A DNA stretch of 64,000 nucleotides from Uloborus plumipes. Taxonomy: Eukaryota; Arthropoda; Arachnida; Araneae; Uloboridae. Location of the stretch: positions 1 through 64,000 of the forward strand of contig JAXGGA010004509.1 in NCBI GenBank assembly GCA_038373865.1. Reading direction: 5' to 3'. This document shows positions 33,250 through 44,997 of the stretch, piece after piece. Within the stretch, counting starts at the first letter, position 1; every line of letters starts with the position of its first letter. Position numbers and translations under genes: made by a program. The notes beneath the pieces were generated by a model that worked only from the letters and a program-made list of their open reading frames with translations, did not search any database and was not told the origin of the DNA.

Positions 33250-34449
33250 TAGAGCCGCTATATAGACAAGCCGATGCACAGGGCCGCCGCTACCAGCAAT
33301 GGGGTCCGGTACCAATTTTAATGCCGGGCCCCCCATGCCCCCCCCCCCCCCCAATTGCATATTTTCATGCCATCGTTTCAGCACATTTGCAATTGTAAAA
33401 AAAAGGAGAATTTTTTTTCAAAAACACTTTTTTTTTAGTTACGAAAGTGTGCATCTGATTTTATTTTCACGTTATTTTAAAAAGTGGGACATTTTTCTTT
33501 GCGCAAACGTGTTTCATTCATTAGTGTTTGTACTAGCAATTGTTTCATATTGAGAATCAGCAATGGAAATCGAGATTTTTTTCTTGATGAAGTTATTGAC
33601 ACTATTACTTAAAAAACATGTTCATAACTTTACGGGCCCCCCAAAGCTCCGGGCCCCGGTACGCCTAGTGAAGAAAATTTGTCGCCTAGAAAATGCAAAA
33701 CAGAGTCACTGGGCTACATTGTAAAATCCAACATTTGGTCACTCCTAGTTTTTGTAAACGGAATTCTTTCTTTCTCTTTTTTTCCCCTTCCTAAAAGCCT
33801 CCACCGCTTCTCCTACAGCCTCCAACAAAACCTGTTCCTTTTTTCTGTCCATTGTTGTTGGTAAACAGAAAGAGGTGAGGTGACTCCTTCCCATTAAAAA
33901 CACGCTTCGGATTCTTTTAGCGTGCAATATGATCTCTATTAATGAAAGCCGCAAAGTTGATCGTGGCCCAAAGCGGTGTTACATCTTTTTAGATTGAATA
34001 TAATTTTACAAATATTATTTAAAATATTAAATTTTTTTTTGTAAAATTTTATATATATTTTGGGTTTTTCCTCCCCCCCCCTCCCGGACACATTTAATGA
34101 GACAACCACCCCGTGTCGCCCAGTGAAAAATCCTTAAAAAATGCTCTGCCCCAAACGGTGGCCCTGCCGATGCATCAAGCTTGAGTTTGACTATTTTGGA
34201 TCCATCTCAATTACTTCTACTTTCAATTTTCATTGCTGCGGAGCTAGGGTTACCAGAACAGAGTTTTGTACATTTCCAAGCTTCACCTAATTCACGAGCC
34301 GCTTTTATTGCTCACACTGAAAAATCACCAAAACGCAATAACTACCAGAAAAGACAATCACTCATCAACAGCAGGTAAGACACTCCATGCGCTGGATCGA
34401 AAGTGGTGATACTTAATCTTCATGTGTCAGCTCGTCAATATAGTGGGCT
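33250..34449. mobile_element. MITE with 10-bp target duplication TAGTACTTGG (copy A), split by a hAT element
   Basis: TAGTACTTGG lies at 33240-33249 and 34450-34459. The termini begin TAGAGCCGCTATATAGACA and include GCATCAAG, (A/C)TTTGGATCCA motifs inverted at the far end. Without the insertion at 33279-34166 it is about 304 bp and matches the copy at 34634-34928. A 9-11-bp duplication suggests a Mutator-like element. Confidence 0.8.
33279..34166. mobile_element. hAT-type element, 888 bp, 8-bp duplication CCGATGCA
   Basis: CCGATGCA lies at 33271-33278 and 34167-34174. The ends are CAGGGCCGCCGC and, read backwards, CAGGGCCACCG. The first 390 bp match 43940-44370 (reversed). The part 33660-33985 matches 5290-5604 (reversed), including a 69-codon open frame on - (33954-33745). 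No transposase is present. It was inserted into the MITE at 33250-34449 and is therefore younger than it. Confidence 0.85.
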
Positions 34450-34633
34450 TAGTACTTGGTATGGAGATTTGCTGTCATATTCAAATTCATCAATTTCTCT
34501 CTTTGTACTTTTCGGTTTTAGTTTTGCCATTTATTGTAGTTTGGAGAGCGGGGGCACATGTCAACAGCTCATTTTTCTCAAAGTTAAAAAGTGTCTAAAT
34601 TTTATTTTTAAAAAATGCTCATATAGCAGCACT

Positions 34634-34928
34634 TAGAGCCGCTATATAGACAGACCGACGCATCAAGATTAAGTTTCACCACTTTGGATCCAATTCCTTA
34701 ACTTTTACTTTCAAATTTTCATTGTTGCGTAGTAGGGTTACCAGAAAAAAGTTTTGGCACATTACGAAGCTTTGCCAAATCCACGTGCCGCTAATAATTG
34801 CTCACAGTGAAAAATTACCAAAACGCGATTACTGGCCAGAAAAGACAACCACTCAAAACACAAACACGCGCTGGATCCAAAGTGGTGAAACTTAATCTTG
34901 ATGCGCCGGCTCATATATATAGGGGCCT
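34634..34928. mobile_element. MITE with 10-bp target duplication TAGCAGCACT (copy B)
   Basis: TAGCAGCACT lies at 34624-34633 and 34929-34938. The terminal inverted repeats are about 55 bp, with shared CGCATCAAGATTAAGTTTCA then CCACTTTGGATCCA on both strands. It is the intact sister of copy A only 185 bp away. Confidence 0.85.
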
Positions 34929-34938
34929 TAGCAGCACT

Positions 34939-36046
34939 ATGATCCACTTTCCAAGAAAATTTAAGCAATAGATCCAATTCACTGTGTGGCAACGGTCGAT
35001 TTAACTTCTCGTTAGCGGGTATTTTGATCCGATATTCAGTGTATACATAATGAACATGCGTAGGGTCTATAAATCGGCTTAGGACTGCTTGGAAACGCTG
35101 AGAAAAGGGATGGAAAAAGAAAAGAATGAGACTTTCACATGTTTTCTAATGGGGGCTAAGAGACGTTGAATAAGAAAAATACGCTTATCAAGAGAATATT
35201 TCGCTCCAAATGAGTCAATCATCATTTTTTCAGGTCATTCCTTAGTAAAAACTTTCAGAAGAATTATTTTTTTAAACAGAAATAAGTGTTTTCGTGCTAG
35301 AGAGATAAGAGTTAATAGAGGCCAGAGAACGGATTGCCCGTTTCCAGGTCTGATAGGTCTGAATAAAAAACGCGGCTTTTTTCGAGGCTTTTTACTTTCC
35401 AGCCTGTTAAACTTTATGCAGTGGTAAGTAAGGCAGGAATGCAAGTGAAACACGGACGATCGCAACTCACCAATGCAATCGCAAATTCCCAAATTTGGAT
35501 TCAAGTGAAACGTTACAGTCGCTACGAGCTGCGATTCTAATGTAATTCGACTTCCAGTAGCGATTGCAATTTCGGGCTTTTGCGATCGCTTTGAAGCGAT
35601 TGCAATGGTGTTTCACTTGAATTCGGCCCTAAGTCACACTGCTTCTGTTCTTTTGTTAGTGCAATACATAATTTTCTTCTTAGAAACATCTGTTTGTATT
35701 TTCCTGTTAATCGAATCAACCATTTTAACGAATTAAATCGTCAAAAACAAAATTCAGCTTTGTTGAAGCCACGGTTGAAGCAAAACACAAAAATACATAT
35801 TTCTTTAACGCTACTAAACAACCATCAATAGGAACTTATGAATCAAAATACCCGCCGAAAAAAAAAATCGCTGGAACGCAATTAACTGTGACTGTAAAAA
35901 TTTAACAACAAACTTGTTTTGTTTTGTTGTTGATGAAACTTGATATGTTATGGGTTCTGACATCTGTCTGACTAAATTGAAAAATAATTACTTTCATGTT
36001 ATTTATTTGTCATTGGGTTTGATGGCATTTATGTGGAATAATAAAT
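34939..36046. other. Upstream flank of HS6ST; one inverted repeat
   Basis: An inverted repeat with CAAGTGAAAC (35443) and GTTTCACTTG (35609-35618) ends, plus AATGCAATCGC/GCGATTGCAAT inside, spans about 35438-35625 and is likely a small MITE. Part of this stretch should be 5' UTR of the HS6ST gene, but no start signal could be fixed. Confidence 0.5.
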
Positions 36047-36600
36047 ATGCAAGTAATATCAAGTCGAATGCTGAGGTATTGTGGGCTGTCTGTTATATTT
36101 GTTTGTATTTTTGCAGCGTCTTTCATGTGGTATATATGTTCAACTCAAACATGTACATTGAAAAAGTTTGACTTTTTAAGTTCACAAAGTGAATCTTATC
36201 CGAAATCACGATGGCGTAAACTTATAGCTAGTCGGAACTTTCTCCCAAAGCCAAAGATGATGGCAAATGGTAATGGAGTGCCTGTTGATAAAATAATCGT
36301 TGCTCAATCTGATTTTAAAATCAAAGGTTATGATGTCATTGTGTTCTTGCACATTCAAAACACAGGTGGAAGCGTGTTTGCTCGACACATGGTGGAGGAT
36401 TTGATTTTAGAAAGACCTTGTCGCTGTAAAAAGTATCGACGCCTTTGTCGTTGTTATAGGCCAAATAATTACGGAAGTACTTGGTTTTTCAGTCGGTATA
36501 CTACAGGTTGGAAATGTGGTGTTCATCCTGATTGGTCCGAATTATCTACTTGTGTAGACAGAGTGATGGATGAAGATGAGGGTAAACCTGTCAAACGAAG
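36047..36600 (+). CDS. HS6ST: Heparan sulfate 6-O-sulfotransferase, exon 1
   Basis: This is a Golgi enzyme that moves sulfate from PAPS to the 6-O position of glucosamine in heparan sulfate. The exon encodes residues 1-184 and ends AAG before GTAAAT, in phase 2. A short cytoplasmic start, then a membrane anchor (about residues 9-32, LRYCGLSVIFVCIFAASFMW), give the type II topology of the family. The PAPS-binding loop is FLHIQNTGGSVF, with His at residue 102. After it come a Cys-rich CRCKKYRRLCRCYRP, then WFFSRYTTGWKCGVHPDWSEL. His160 in the last motif aligns with the proposed catalytic base. The first ATG was chosen (36047); Met8 at 36068 would also keep the anchor. An acceptor-like TTTTTGCAG at 36116 inside the anchor leaves an alternative N-terminus possible. 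Confidence 0.9.
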
Positions 36601-37931
36601 GTAAATGTCTCAAAAATAATTGTCTCACTTGTTTTTTTTTTTATGTTATTTGTTTATTGCTTTGCATTGGAGTTTTCCTCAATAGCAAAACTAATTCAAA
36701 TGAATTTGGTGCATTTAAAAAGAATATAGAATAATATTCTTTGCAAAATGTTACAAAGTAATTACGTACTTTATTTTTGCAAACAGAGCAAATTTGAAAT
36801 TCTTTGAAGTATTGTGAAACAAATGCATGCGAAGAAAATTTGACAGCTCAAAGTATATACTCAAAAATAATCATCGCACTGCTAAGTTTTTTTTTTAACT
36901 TCAATTTTTCTTTGTGTGTCATAACTCATACTGTTTAGTTAACAATAATGTTAAATAAAAATATTACAGCAGTGCAGTGTATACCTTAGGATTGCTTGCT
37001 CTTGTCTTTGAAGGATGAAGTTTGAAAGTCAAAATTTCACAACTAAAGTTTAATATTGAACTTTTCTCACATAGATTCATGAAGGAAACAATGAGTGTAT
37101 GAATAAAAAAATACATTTTTTACCTAGTCCATTATAATATTTCTTCATAAATACTAGCGAGAATAGTCATAGTTAAATACCGTGAAACTTTGTGTTATGC
37201 CATTATTAACTTTTTTTTTCTTGGCATAAAAGATATGAAAGTTGTTTTTACTGCAATAACTACTGCGTAGAGGAAATACTTATACTGCTTCATTAGGCAC
37301 ACATGCAAATGAGAAGTTTTACCTTTTTGTATAAAAGTAATATTAAAATAAAAAAAAAACACCAACGTATTATTTTACAAATTTAGCAGATTACTGCATA
37401 TTATAAGGATCACTTTTTTGTTTTGCTCTCTTGCCTTTGTTTTAAAAATATTGTCTTGTATTTCAAATTGCTGTTCTTAGCTGGAATACAGGATTTTAGC
37501 TACCCCACATCAAAAGGGGGGGTCCCCCCCCCCCCCACCTGGGATGTGGGACAGTTTTTTTAAATACTGGATTAGCCGTTAAAATATAGGAAGTTTTGCA
37601 CACCTGGTCTTCACTACATGAAAAGTTTTGCTGGAGTATACGACTTTTCTCTTATAAAGGTACACTTCACTAGGCCTTTTTTTGTTTTTGGTGATTTAAA
37701 TAATTTACAATTTTCTATTGTTGCGAAGGTAGAAAGTAAATACCACCAAACTAAGTGATTACTTTAAGCCAGACTTAAGTGGAAAAGTACACCGAGTATG
37801 CTGCCATCGAACCATAAAGATATTTATCATTAAACTAGCAATATTTTGAATTGTTAAATTTCTTATACAATAATTTGATATTTTGATCTTAATGTATGCA
37901 CTCTTTATTTTTTCTGATTACCACCGGTCAT

Positions 37932-38567
37932 TAGGGTGGGGCGAAAAATAAAAAGTTTTTCAGATCAACTTCTAATAGTTGCCAAAAGTTGTCATCGGTG
38001 ATAGTTAGCTTTTGTGCAAAATTTGAGAAAAATCGGTTAATATCTTCAGGGGGCGCTGCGATCGCAAAGTTTTATCATAGCTTTTATCGGGATTTTATGG
38101 TTAAAATATGAAAAACAATACCGTTAGTTAATCTCATTGCATTTTTTTTACTCATAAGATATATTCATGCATTCAAAGCATATGAAATAACTCACAAAAA
38201 TTATTTTATATGATATATTTATATTTCAAGCATTTAAAAAGAAACAAAAACGTGAAAAAAAGTGATTTTTTTTAAATATAAATATATCATATAAAATAAT
38301 GTTTGTGAGTCATTTCGTATGCTTTAAATGGATAAATACATTTTTTGAGTAAAAAAAACGCAAAGAGACTAGCTAAAGCATTCTTTTTGATATTTTAACC
38401 CTAGAATCCATACTAAAGCTATGGTAAAATTTTGCGATCGCAGCGCCCCCTGAAGATATTAACCGATTTTTCTCAAATTTGGCACAAAAGCTAACTATCA
38501 CCAAAGACAACTTTTGGCAACTATTAGAAGTTGATCTGAAAACCTTTTTATTTTTCGCCCCACCCTA
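37932..38567. mobile_element. 636-bp palindromic MITE in the HS6ST intron, 8-bp duplication CCGGTCAT
   Basis: CCGGTCAT lies at 37924-37931 and 38568-38575. Both ends read TAGGGTGGGGCGAAAAATAAA. The two arms, each about 300 bp, are reverse complements with few differences and leave a loop of only some 35 bp. No coding capacity. The 8-bp duplication and TAGGG start suggest mobilisation by a hAT-like enzyme. Confidence 0.9.
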
Positions 38568-38730
38568 CCGGTCATGGCACATGCTGCAGCATTAACATTT
38601 TTAGAGACTGATGTTTAATAAGATTCAACCAAATATGCAACTGTTTAAACCTTTATGAAATATATTTCTTTATGATTTTTTTTTTTTTTTTTTGCTATGT
38701 GTTATATATTTACCTGTTTTTTTTTTCTAG

Positions 38731-39412
38731 GTATTTCTTCATGACAGTTCTACGTGATCCTGTAAAAAGGTTTCTGAGTGAATTTTGGCATATCCGACAG
38801 GGCCAAAGTTGGTCTTCTTCTCGACATTGGTGCAGTGGAATTGAAGCAACTGAAAATGAATTGCCATCATGTTTTAATAATGAAGAACTAGCAAATTTAA
38901 CTCTAGAGCATTTTATAAAGTGTCGCCATAATTTAGCCATTAATCGGCAAGCGAGAATGCTTTCTGACCTTGCACTAGTTGGTTGCTATAACTCATCTCT
39001 TTCAAAAGAAGATAGAGATCTTATAATTTTGACCAGTGCTAAAAACAACTTGCACAAAATGTCATTTTTTGGTCTTTCAGAGTTTCCTAAAGTGTCACAG
39101 TATATGTTTGAAATAACATTTGGCATGAATTTTAAAGTAAAAAATTCATTGTCCCATGACTCACTGAACAGATCTGCAAGAAAAGAGCTGTTCAGAGAGA
39201 TTAGTGCCAAAGATATTGAAACCATTAAGAGTATCAATTACTTAGACATAGAACTATATCATTATGCCAAAGAACTTCTTTTTTTTAGATTTGAAAAACT
39301 TAAAAAAAATGATCCCTCTTTTGAAAATAATTTTGAAGTCTTGGATCATAATAACTTGTCAGTAGAGGATTGGGCAGATAAAGAAGACTTCATTGACAAT
39401 CTTCTTGATTAA
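38731..39412 (+). CDS. HS6ST: Heparan sulfate 6-O-sulfotransferase, exon 2
   Basis: The exon begins after TTTTTTTCTAG and completes the codon split by the 2.1-kb intron, giving a joined protein of 411 residues, the usual size for the family. It has TVLRDPVKRFLSEFWHIRQG (the 3'-phosphate binding region), SRHWC...ELPSCF, the strongly conserved NLAINRQARMLSDLALVGCYN, MSFFGLSEF, and a helical C-terminus. TAA is at 39410-39412. No lesion is seen, so the gene looks functional. Its closest relative in the window is the - strand exon at 61076-60417. The intron holds the palindromic MITE at 37932-38567. A long hairpin there might affect splicing or draw RNA editing, which is speculation. Confidence 0.92.
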
Positions 39413-39939
39413 ATTTTAGTTTTTGAAATCAAAAAACATTATTGAATAGTTATGTTTGCTTTTTAAACCCCCCCCCCCCCTTTGGTTGGGCAGTCCCAGG
39501 TTTGCATGTTAAGTGGAAATGGACGAGATATCTTGTCAAGAAAAAAGCAAGGTTGTTAAAGAATTATGCAGAGTTGCATCTTGTTTCAATGTGCTAAAAA
39601 TGTTTCAAATCATCTGAACATTGGTAGAAAGAAATACTGGGCTGAAAGTTGGTTTAATAACAACTTTTTTTTTGAGGGGGGGGGGGTGGCAGAAAATTTG
39701 TTTTCTTTTGGCTTAAGTAAACTTTTCATTTCATAAATGTTTCACATTTATAAAACATTCATGATTCCTTGAAAATTCATTAACAAAATCCCACTAAGAC
39801 ATGTAAATAGTTTTTTTTTTTTTTTTTAATTTCACTCATCAGTACTATATCAGAACTATCTTTTGTATCAGTACTTTATTTTGTTACTGTCTTCTTTTTC
39901 ACATCATAATTTTGTTCTTATATTCCAACAACTTTCAAT
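39413..39939. other. 3' flank of HS6ST
   Basis: Probably 3' UTR and flank of the HS6ST gene. It has C, G and T homopolymer runs (39469-39480, 39677-39686, 39811-39828). No polyadenylation signal could be singled out. Confidence 0.4.
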
Positions 39940-40093
39940 TAAGGATGAACCGGATATCCGGTATCAGACCTCTGCGGCTTATGTTTTAACTATCCGGTAT
40001 CCAATTCAGCTGACCACTCTGGATACGGATACTGCAGGTGATCAACCACCAGATATCCGATATTCAGCAAAATCACTATCCGGTCCATCCCTA
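39940..40093. mobile_element. Small hAT-type MITE with ACCGGATA ends
   Basis: The right end read backwards is TAGGGATGGACCGGATAGTG. The left end is TAAGGATGAACCGGATATCC. Several GGATATC(C/G)G motifs lie between. Its terminus resembles the one at 1558. Target duplication not resolved. Confidence 0.6.
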
Positions 40094-40392
40094 TCCTTAC
40101 TTTCAATCATATCAATGTTACATATTTTCTTCATCTGAGTGCCATAAAGATTAAAAATACCTGTACCTAAATATTCAACCTACCTTAGGATGGATCTTAA
40201 AAAATTAAATTTTTTATTTTTATGTCTCGCCGTTTAGAGAGGTTTCTTTTATGTAGAAAATGATGTGGGAGAAGTTTCAGCAATGTATATTAAAATTTAG
40301 ATTTAGCTCAATCAGCTGGAAGTTGAACATTGTACTTAATTAGCGGAAAACTGAATAAATTCAATTTTAACACCATTTTACCTTGTATTATT

Positions 40393-42040
40393 CTACTAGC
40401 GGTACCCGCACGGCTTTGCCCGTGGTATAAAATTAAAAGTTCATTTGTAAAATAATTGATATATCAGAAAAAATGTTCTATTTTAGTTTTATTCAACTAT
40501 AATTCCTTCAAAGTGATATAAAGATCTGATATGGACCCCACACTACTTAATTTTACGTGTAAATTTCTTAGTAGATGCCTTAAGTGCTAAAATAGTGCTT
40601 GGAGTGAGCAAGATAACAATTCAAACATTTGTAGTCCTAGTTTGCTACGAAACAATGCAATAAAATATTTTACAATGATTAATCTCCTGAAGATCGTCGT
40701 TTTTAACATCATTCAGTGGATTTTTCGCAAAATATCGCCAACAGCGCCAAATTGAACCTAAATAAAAAAAAAAAAAAAAATTTCGCCAATTTGGCGTCAA
40801 GTATTTGGCGATCAAAAGCTTGGCGATATATCGCCAAGTGATCGCGCCAATTCATATCACTTTTGTTAACCAATTCATATCATCTTGCATTGAAAACACT
40901 GATTTACCCGATAAATGGGGTAAAACACCCCCTTAGAACATTCGAATGCAACCCCAAAGGAGATGGACAAAAATAAGCCAAAAGAGAAAATTTAAGAACA
41001 ATTTTGTTGATAACAGAAATCTTACCAAAGTTTAAAAGAAGAAGAAAGTTTTCTTTCCTAGCTTAAAAAACAAAACAATACATTTTCCGAAATGAAACAC
41101 TTTAAAAAAACGATGCAATATCGAAATTGATACGATATTTCGTTAATCTGTGCTTTAGGTACCCTTTTCTCGCTAAATGAACGATAGGCGCGCCAAGCGT
41201 GGTAACCCTAGCTATTTTGCGTAGTTGACTTTTTGAAAACGCGCCAAGCAGGGTCCCAAAGCATCTTCACCGGGAAAAAGACAGGGTTGCCAGAGAATTG
41301 GAACAAAAAAATACTACGCCTCCTCTAAAAAAAATATTACAAAATACTACTGTTTCCAAACGTTGCCAAAATTAATGTTGCTGAAATGCGAAATCAATGA
41401 AAATGAAAAAAAAAATCCACCAAATCTTTTAATTAAGTCATTAGTATATTGGAAACAGGGTTGCCAGAAAAATACTACGCTCCTTATTTGGGCCGAAAAA
41501 ATACTACCGTAGAATCAAAAATACTACGTCTGGCAACCCTGGAAAAAGAACGAAACAAAAATAAGTATGAACACGTAACCATAGTAACAACATGAAAAGT
41601 TGATTTCCGTTGATAAAATAATTCTTTTCATCTCTCTTTTCAAACAAATTTTATCATCGAGCTGATCCATTTTAGAATCGTTTGGCTTGCTTTACTGCCT
41701 TGAATTTCGGGATTCTAAAAACAATTCTTACAGCTCTCCTGATAATCGTAGAAACTTCGAAAAAACTTCATTTTGTGCAGAAAATTTCAAGCTTTTGAAT
41801 GACATAAGACTTGAAAATGTGTGTGGAATATTTCTTCCCTGTTTTATCGAATTTCCGCTAAGAATTCGAATAGAAAAAGAACGAAATGGAATGTACGAAA
41901 AATCGCTTCGAGGTGCAAAACTACATGCTACAAACTAATTTTGTGCCAAGTGGCATGAAAATCGACCGAACGGTTTTGGCGCTACGCGCGTAACAGACAA
42001 AAAGAAAGACAGACAAACCTTCAGCTTTATTATTAGTAGA
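40393..42040. mobile_element. Interspersed element inserted in the foldback arm
   Basis: It starts CTAGCGGTACCCGCACGGC then TTTGCCCGTGG and ends with ACAGACAAAAAGAAAGACAG then TTTATTATTAGTAGAG. Such heads and tails mark a repeat type widespread in arthropods whose class I cannot settle. Near the end are GTGCCAAGTGGCATGAAAAT and CGCTACGCGCG. It carries the hAT MITE at 41282-41541 and no gene. Confidence 0.6.
41282..41541. mobile_element. 260-bp hAT MITE, 8-bp duplication GAAAAAGA
   Basis: GAAAAAGA lies at 41274-41281 and 41542-41549. The ends are CAGGGTTGCCAGAGAATTG and, read backwards, CAGGGTTGCCAGACGTAG. A third copy of CAGGGTTGCCAGA begins at 41456 inside it, and AATACTAC(G/C)-type motifs repeat throughout. 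No coding capacity. Confidence 0.85.
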
Positions 42041-43055
42041 GAAGAGAAGATATAACACATATAAACTGAGAAAAAAATTAAATTAACATGTAATTGGTTT
42101 AAAAGTAATGAAATATAAAATATTGTTAAGCTATGAATGAGTCAGAGCTTCACAGCGCCTTTTAATCTCATCTGTGCACTTTAACTACTTGCATTACAAA
42201 TTGAGACTCATATGTCTTACGCAGTCACTGAACATGTTAGTAAGCGCCATACCATGTTCAGTATAATTACTTGTGGCTTCACAATTTTTTAATCTTGGAA
42301 AAAAATGGCATATCTTTATTAAATTGATTGAGTTAAAGGAAACTATCTGAAATTTCCATTTGTTTAATCAATTCAATTGCTTTCTGTTTGTCACAAAAGC
42401 CAAAAACATTTTTTCCTTAGAAAGATTTAATATTTAAAAGCTTATTTCAACTTTTCACCTCTTTCATGCATTTCCCTATAATAAAATTCCACAATGTTTA
42501 AAATCTTTTTAAAATTAGAGCTTACAAAGCTGAAGTTGATATGTTGTCATGCATGCATCAAAAATTAATTTGACAATTTTTTCTATAATCTAATGGCAAC
42601 ATGAGCAGCATAGAATTTCTCTTTTGCATTTTTTTTTTAAATCTGGAGAGGGCAGGTGCTATTATTATGAACTGTTTTTAAAGCAAGTATAGTTAAGGTG
42701 CACAGACAAGAATATGTAGATAGTCCCTAACAGGCTCTATGTAGCTTTGGCTCATTTATAGCTCAACAATATTTTACATTTCATTACTTTTACATCAATT
42801 ACATGTTAATTTAATTTTTCCTTAGTTTATATGTGCCTTATTGGACTAAAGAAGGTAAAATGGTGTTAAAATTGGTTTATACAGTTTTCCGCTATTTAAG
42901 TACAATGTTAAACTCTAAGCTGATTGAGCTACCTCTAAATTTTAATATATTTTGCTGAAAATTCTTCCACATCATTTTCTCCGTAAAAGGAACCTTTCTA
43001 GAGGGTGAAACCATAAAAGTTAAAAAAAATTTTAAGATCCACCCTAACCTACCTA

Positions 43056-43654
43056 CGTGTACCCTCCTCATTATTTTTTTATTGTAATCAAAATATTAAG
43101 TTAATTTGTTGATGACTTGATTTTACATTATTCTTTCTTTTGTTCAAATGCTTTGTGTATTTCAATTTGGAAAAAAGAGCTTATTTTAAGAAGAAAGGTT
43201 ATTTTCTAGAGGTTGCTCTTTTAAACATTGAATTTTGGGTTTTGAATCCTTAAATCACTTTTAAAACAAAAATTGGTCCATTTATTGTTATATTGATCTT
43301 TCATAGTAAATTCTTGTGTGTTGAAATCATGATTCATGTATGCAAGGTGTAATTAATACAAAAGGGGCAAAAACTCTATGATTTTCAGAGCTTGCACTCC
43401 TATGTAAATAGCCTGGAATTAGTCTGAATTCTATATCATTATTTATACAACTACACATTCATTGAAAAACACGAAGCATAGACTGAGTTCCACTACAAAT
43501 TAAGTCATGCATGTATGGCTACATAAATAGTTATGCCTTGCTTTGTGAAATAACCAGTAATTTATTTCAATGTTCAAAACTTTAGTTGACTGAAAAAGAA
43601 AAACTTCTACTTTTGCTTTAAAAATAGAAGAAACACTTTCAACCACAGTAATGG
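43056..43654. other. No gene seen
   Basis: AT-rich spacer without recognised repeats or exons. Confidence 0.5.
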
Positions 43655-44760
43655 CTATTATTGCTATCAATTTAATTTTTGACAGCTTTCATTTCTGAAT
43701 CTAATCATTTTTTTTTTTGAAATAGCGAAGTGTATGTTGGTAAAGCAGGTCACGTTACAATCCTGTCAAGCCATGTCCAGATATGAGCATGACAACCTGA
43801 GCTACTAGAAGCAAATTACTTAGATTGCTTAATCACTCAAGACATGTGTTGAAGGTAATTTGGCCTGAGATGAAATGGAAAGGCAAACATCCACTTTTAT
43901 GTGCGGAAAGGAACATTTATTAGTTTGCAGGGATGCCAGCAGGGCCGCCGTTTGGGGGGGAATACTGGATCTCTAGTACCGGGGCCCGGAGCCTTTGGGA
44001 GCCCGTAAGGTTATGAACATGTTTTTCCAGTAATAGTGTCAATAATTTCATCAAAAAAGAAGAAATAAAAAAAATCGCGCTTTCCATTGCCGATTCTCAA
44101 CATGAAACAATTGCTAGTACAAACACTAATGAATGAAACACGCTTGCGCAAAGGAAAATACCGTTTTTTAAAATCATCTGGAGATACAAATAATGTGAAA
44201 ATAAAATCAGATGCACACTTTCGTAACTAAAAAAAAAAAAATTCTCCTTTTTTTACAATTGCAAATGTGCTGAGACGATAGTATGAAAATATGCAATTGG
44301 GGGGAGGGGTGCATGGGGGGCCCAGCATTAAAACTGGTACCGGGCCCCATCGCTGGTAGCGGCGGCCCTGGATGCCAGCTTGCCATTACAGATGTGTGTT
44401 AGCCTCTAAATTAAGCAGAGACATTGGAATGTATGAAGCTTGTGCAACAAATTTTTCCTTTCCCCTCATTCAGATAGAATCGTCTTAACTGACTGTTTGG
44501 CAATTCCATAGCAAACATGGCCTGACAGTATAGTTCAATCTTGCTCAAGCATTCATTCTACTGCTATCAATTAATTTTGGCAGATGTTTTTTTCTGTATA
44601 TATAATCATTTTTTGATGATGTCAAATTTATATGTTGGTAAAGCAAGCCAAGTTACTAGCCTGTTGAACCACATTCAGATGTGAGCACGGTTTAGCTAGA
44701 GTTACTAGAAGCTGATCACTTAGATTGCTTTAGTCATTGAAGACATGCGCTGAAACTATT
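43655..44760. repeat. Tandem duplication, unit about 456 bp before a later insertion
   Basis: 43655-43860 and 44550-44757 are direct copies at about 75-80 percent by eye (GCTATCAATT, TATGTTGGTAAAGCA, GTTACTAGAAGC-type landmarks, CACTTAGATTGCTT). They lie 895 bp apart, of which 439 bp are the later hAT MITE and its duplication. Confidence 0.7.
43940..44370. mobile_element. 431-bp hAT MITE, 8-bp duplication GATGCCAG
   Basis: GATGCCAG lies at 43932-43939 and 44371-44378. Both ends read CAGGGCCGCCG. Most of it is the reverse complement of the first 390 bp of the element at 33279-34166, so it is a shorter member of that family. No coding capacity. Confidence 0.9.
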
Positions 44761-44997
44761 TTTCTACTTTGTTCAAGTTTCTCGTGCTCAAGTCTGGACA
44801 TCGTTTTACAAAGCTGTACCACTATCAAATAGAAACATTTTTTTTAAATTTGAAATGCAATTACAAGCCTGCATTTATAGTTGAAAATGGTTTTTTTTTT
44901 TTCATATTGAAAAATAGTTCCAAGTTACAGGTTTATGAAGGAAGTATGAAGACACACTTTTTACTTCAATCATTAATTTAAAAAAAAAGGTTGTGTC

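Larger units (their letters stand above)
40181..43055. mobile_element. Foldback element with arms of about 370 bp, left arm split by an insertion
   Basis: 40181-40385 matches the reverse complement of about 42855-43055. The match continues from 42050-42190 to about 42680-42830, that is, on the far side of the insertion at 40393-42045. Landmarks are GAAAATGATGTGG, TAGCTCAATCAGCT, TAGCGGAAAACTG and AAATTAAATTAACATGTAATTG. Identity is about 80 percent by eye. The loop is about 42190-42680. No coding capacity. Confidence 0.75.

Noticed and set aside
36108..36117. Splice acceptor TTTTTGCAG inside the HS6ST membrane anchor
   Set aside because: The uncut reading gives a normal type II anchor and the family length of 411 residues, so the site is probably chance.
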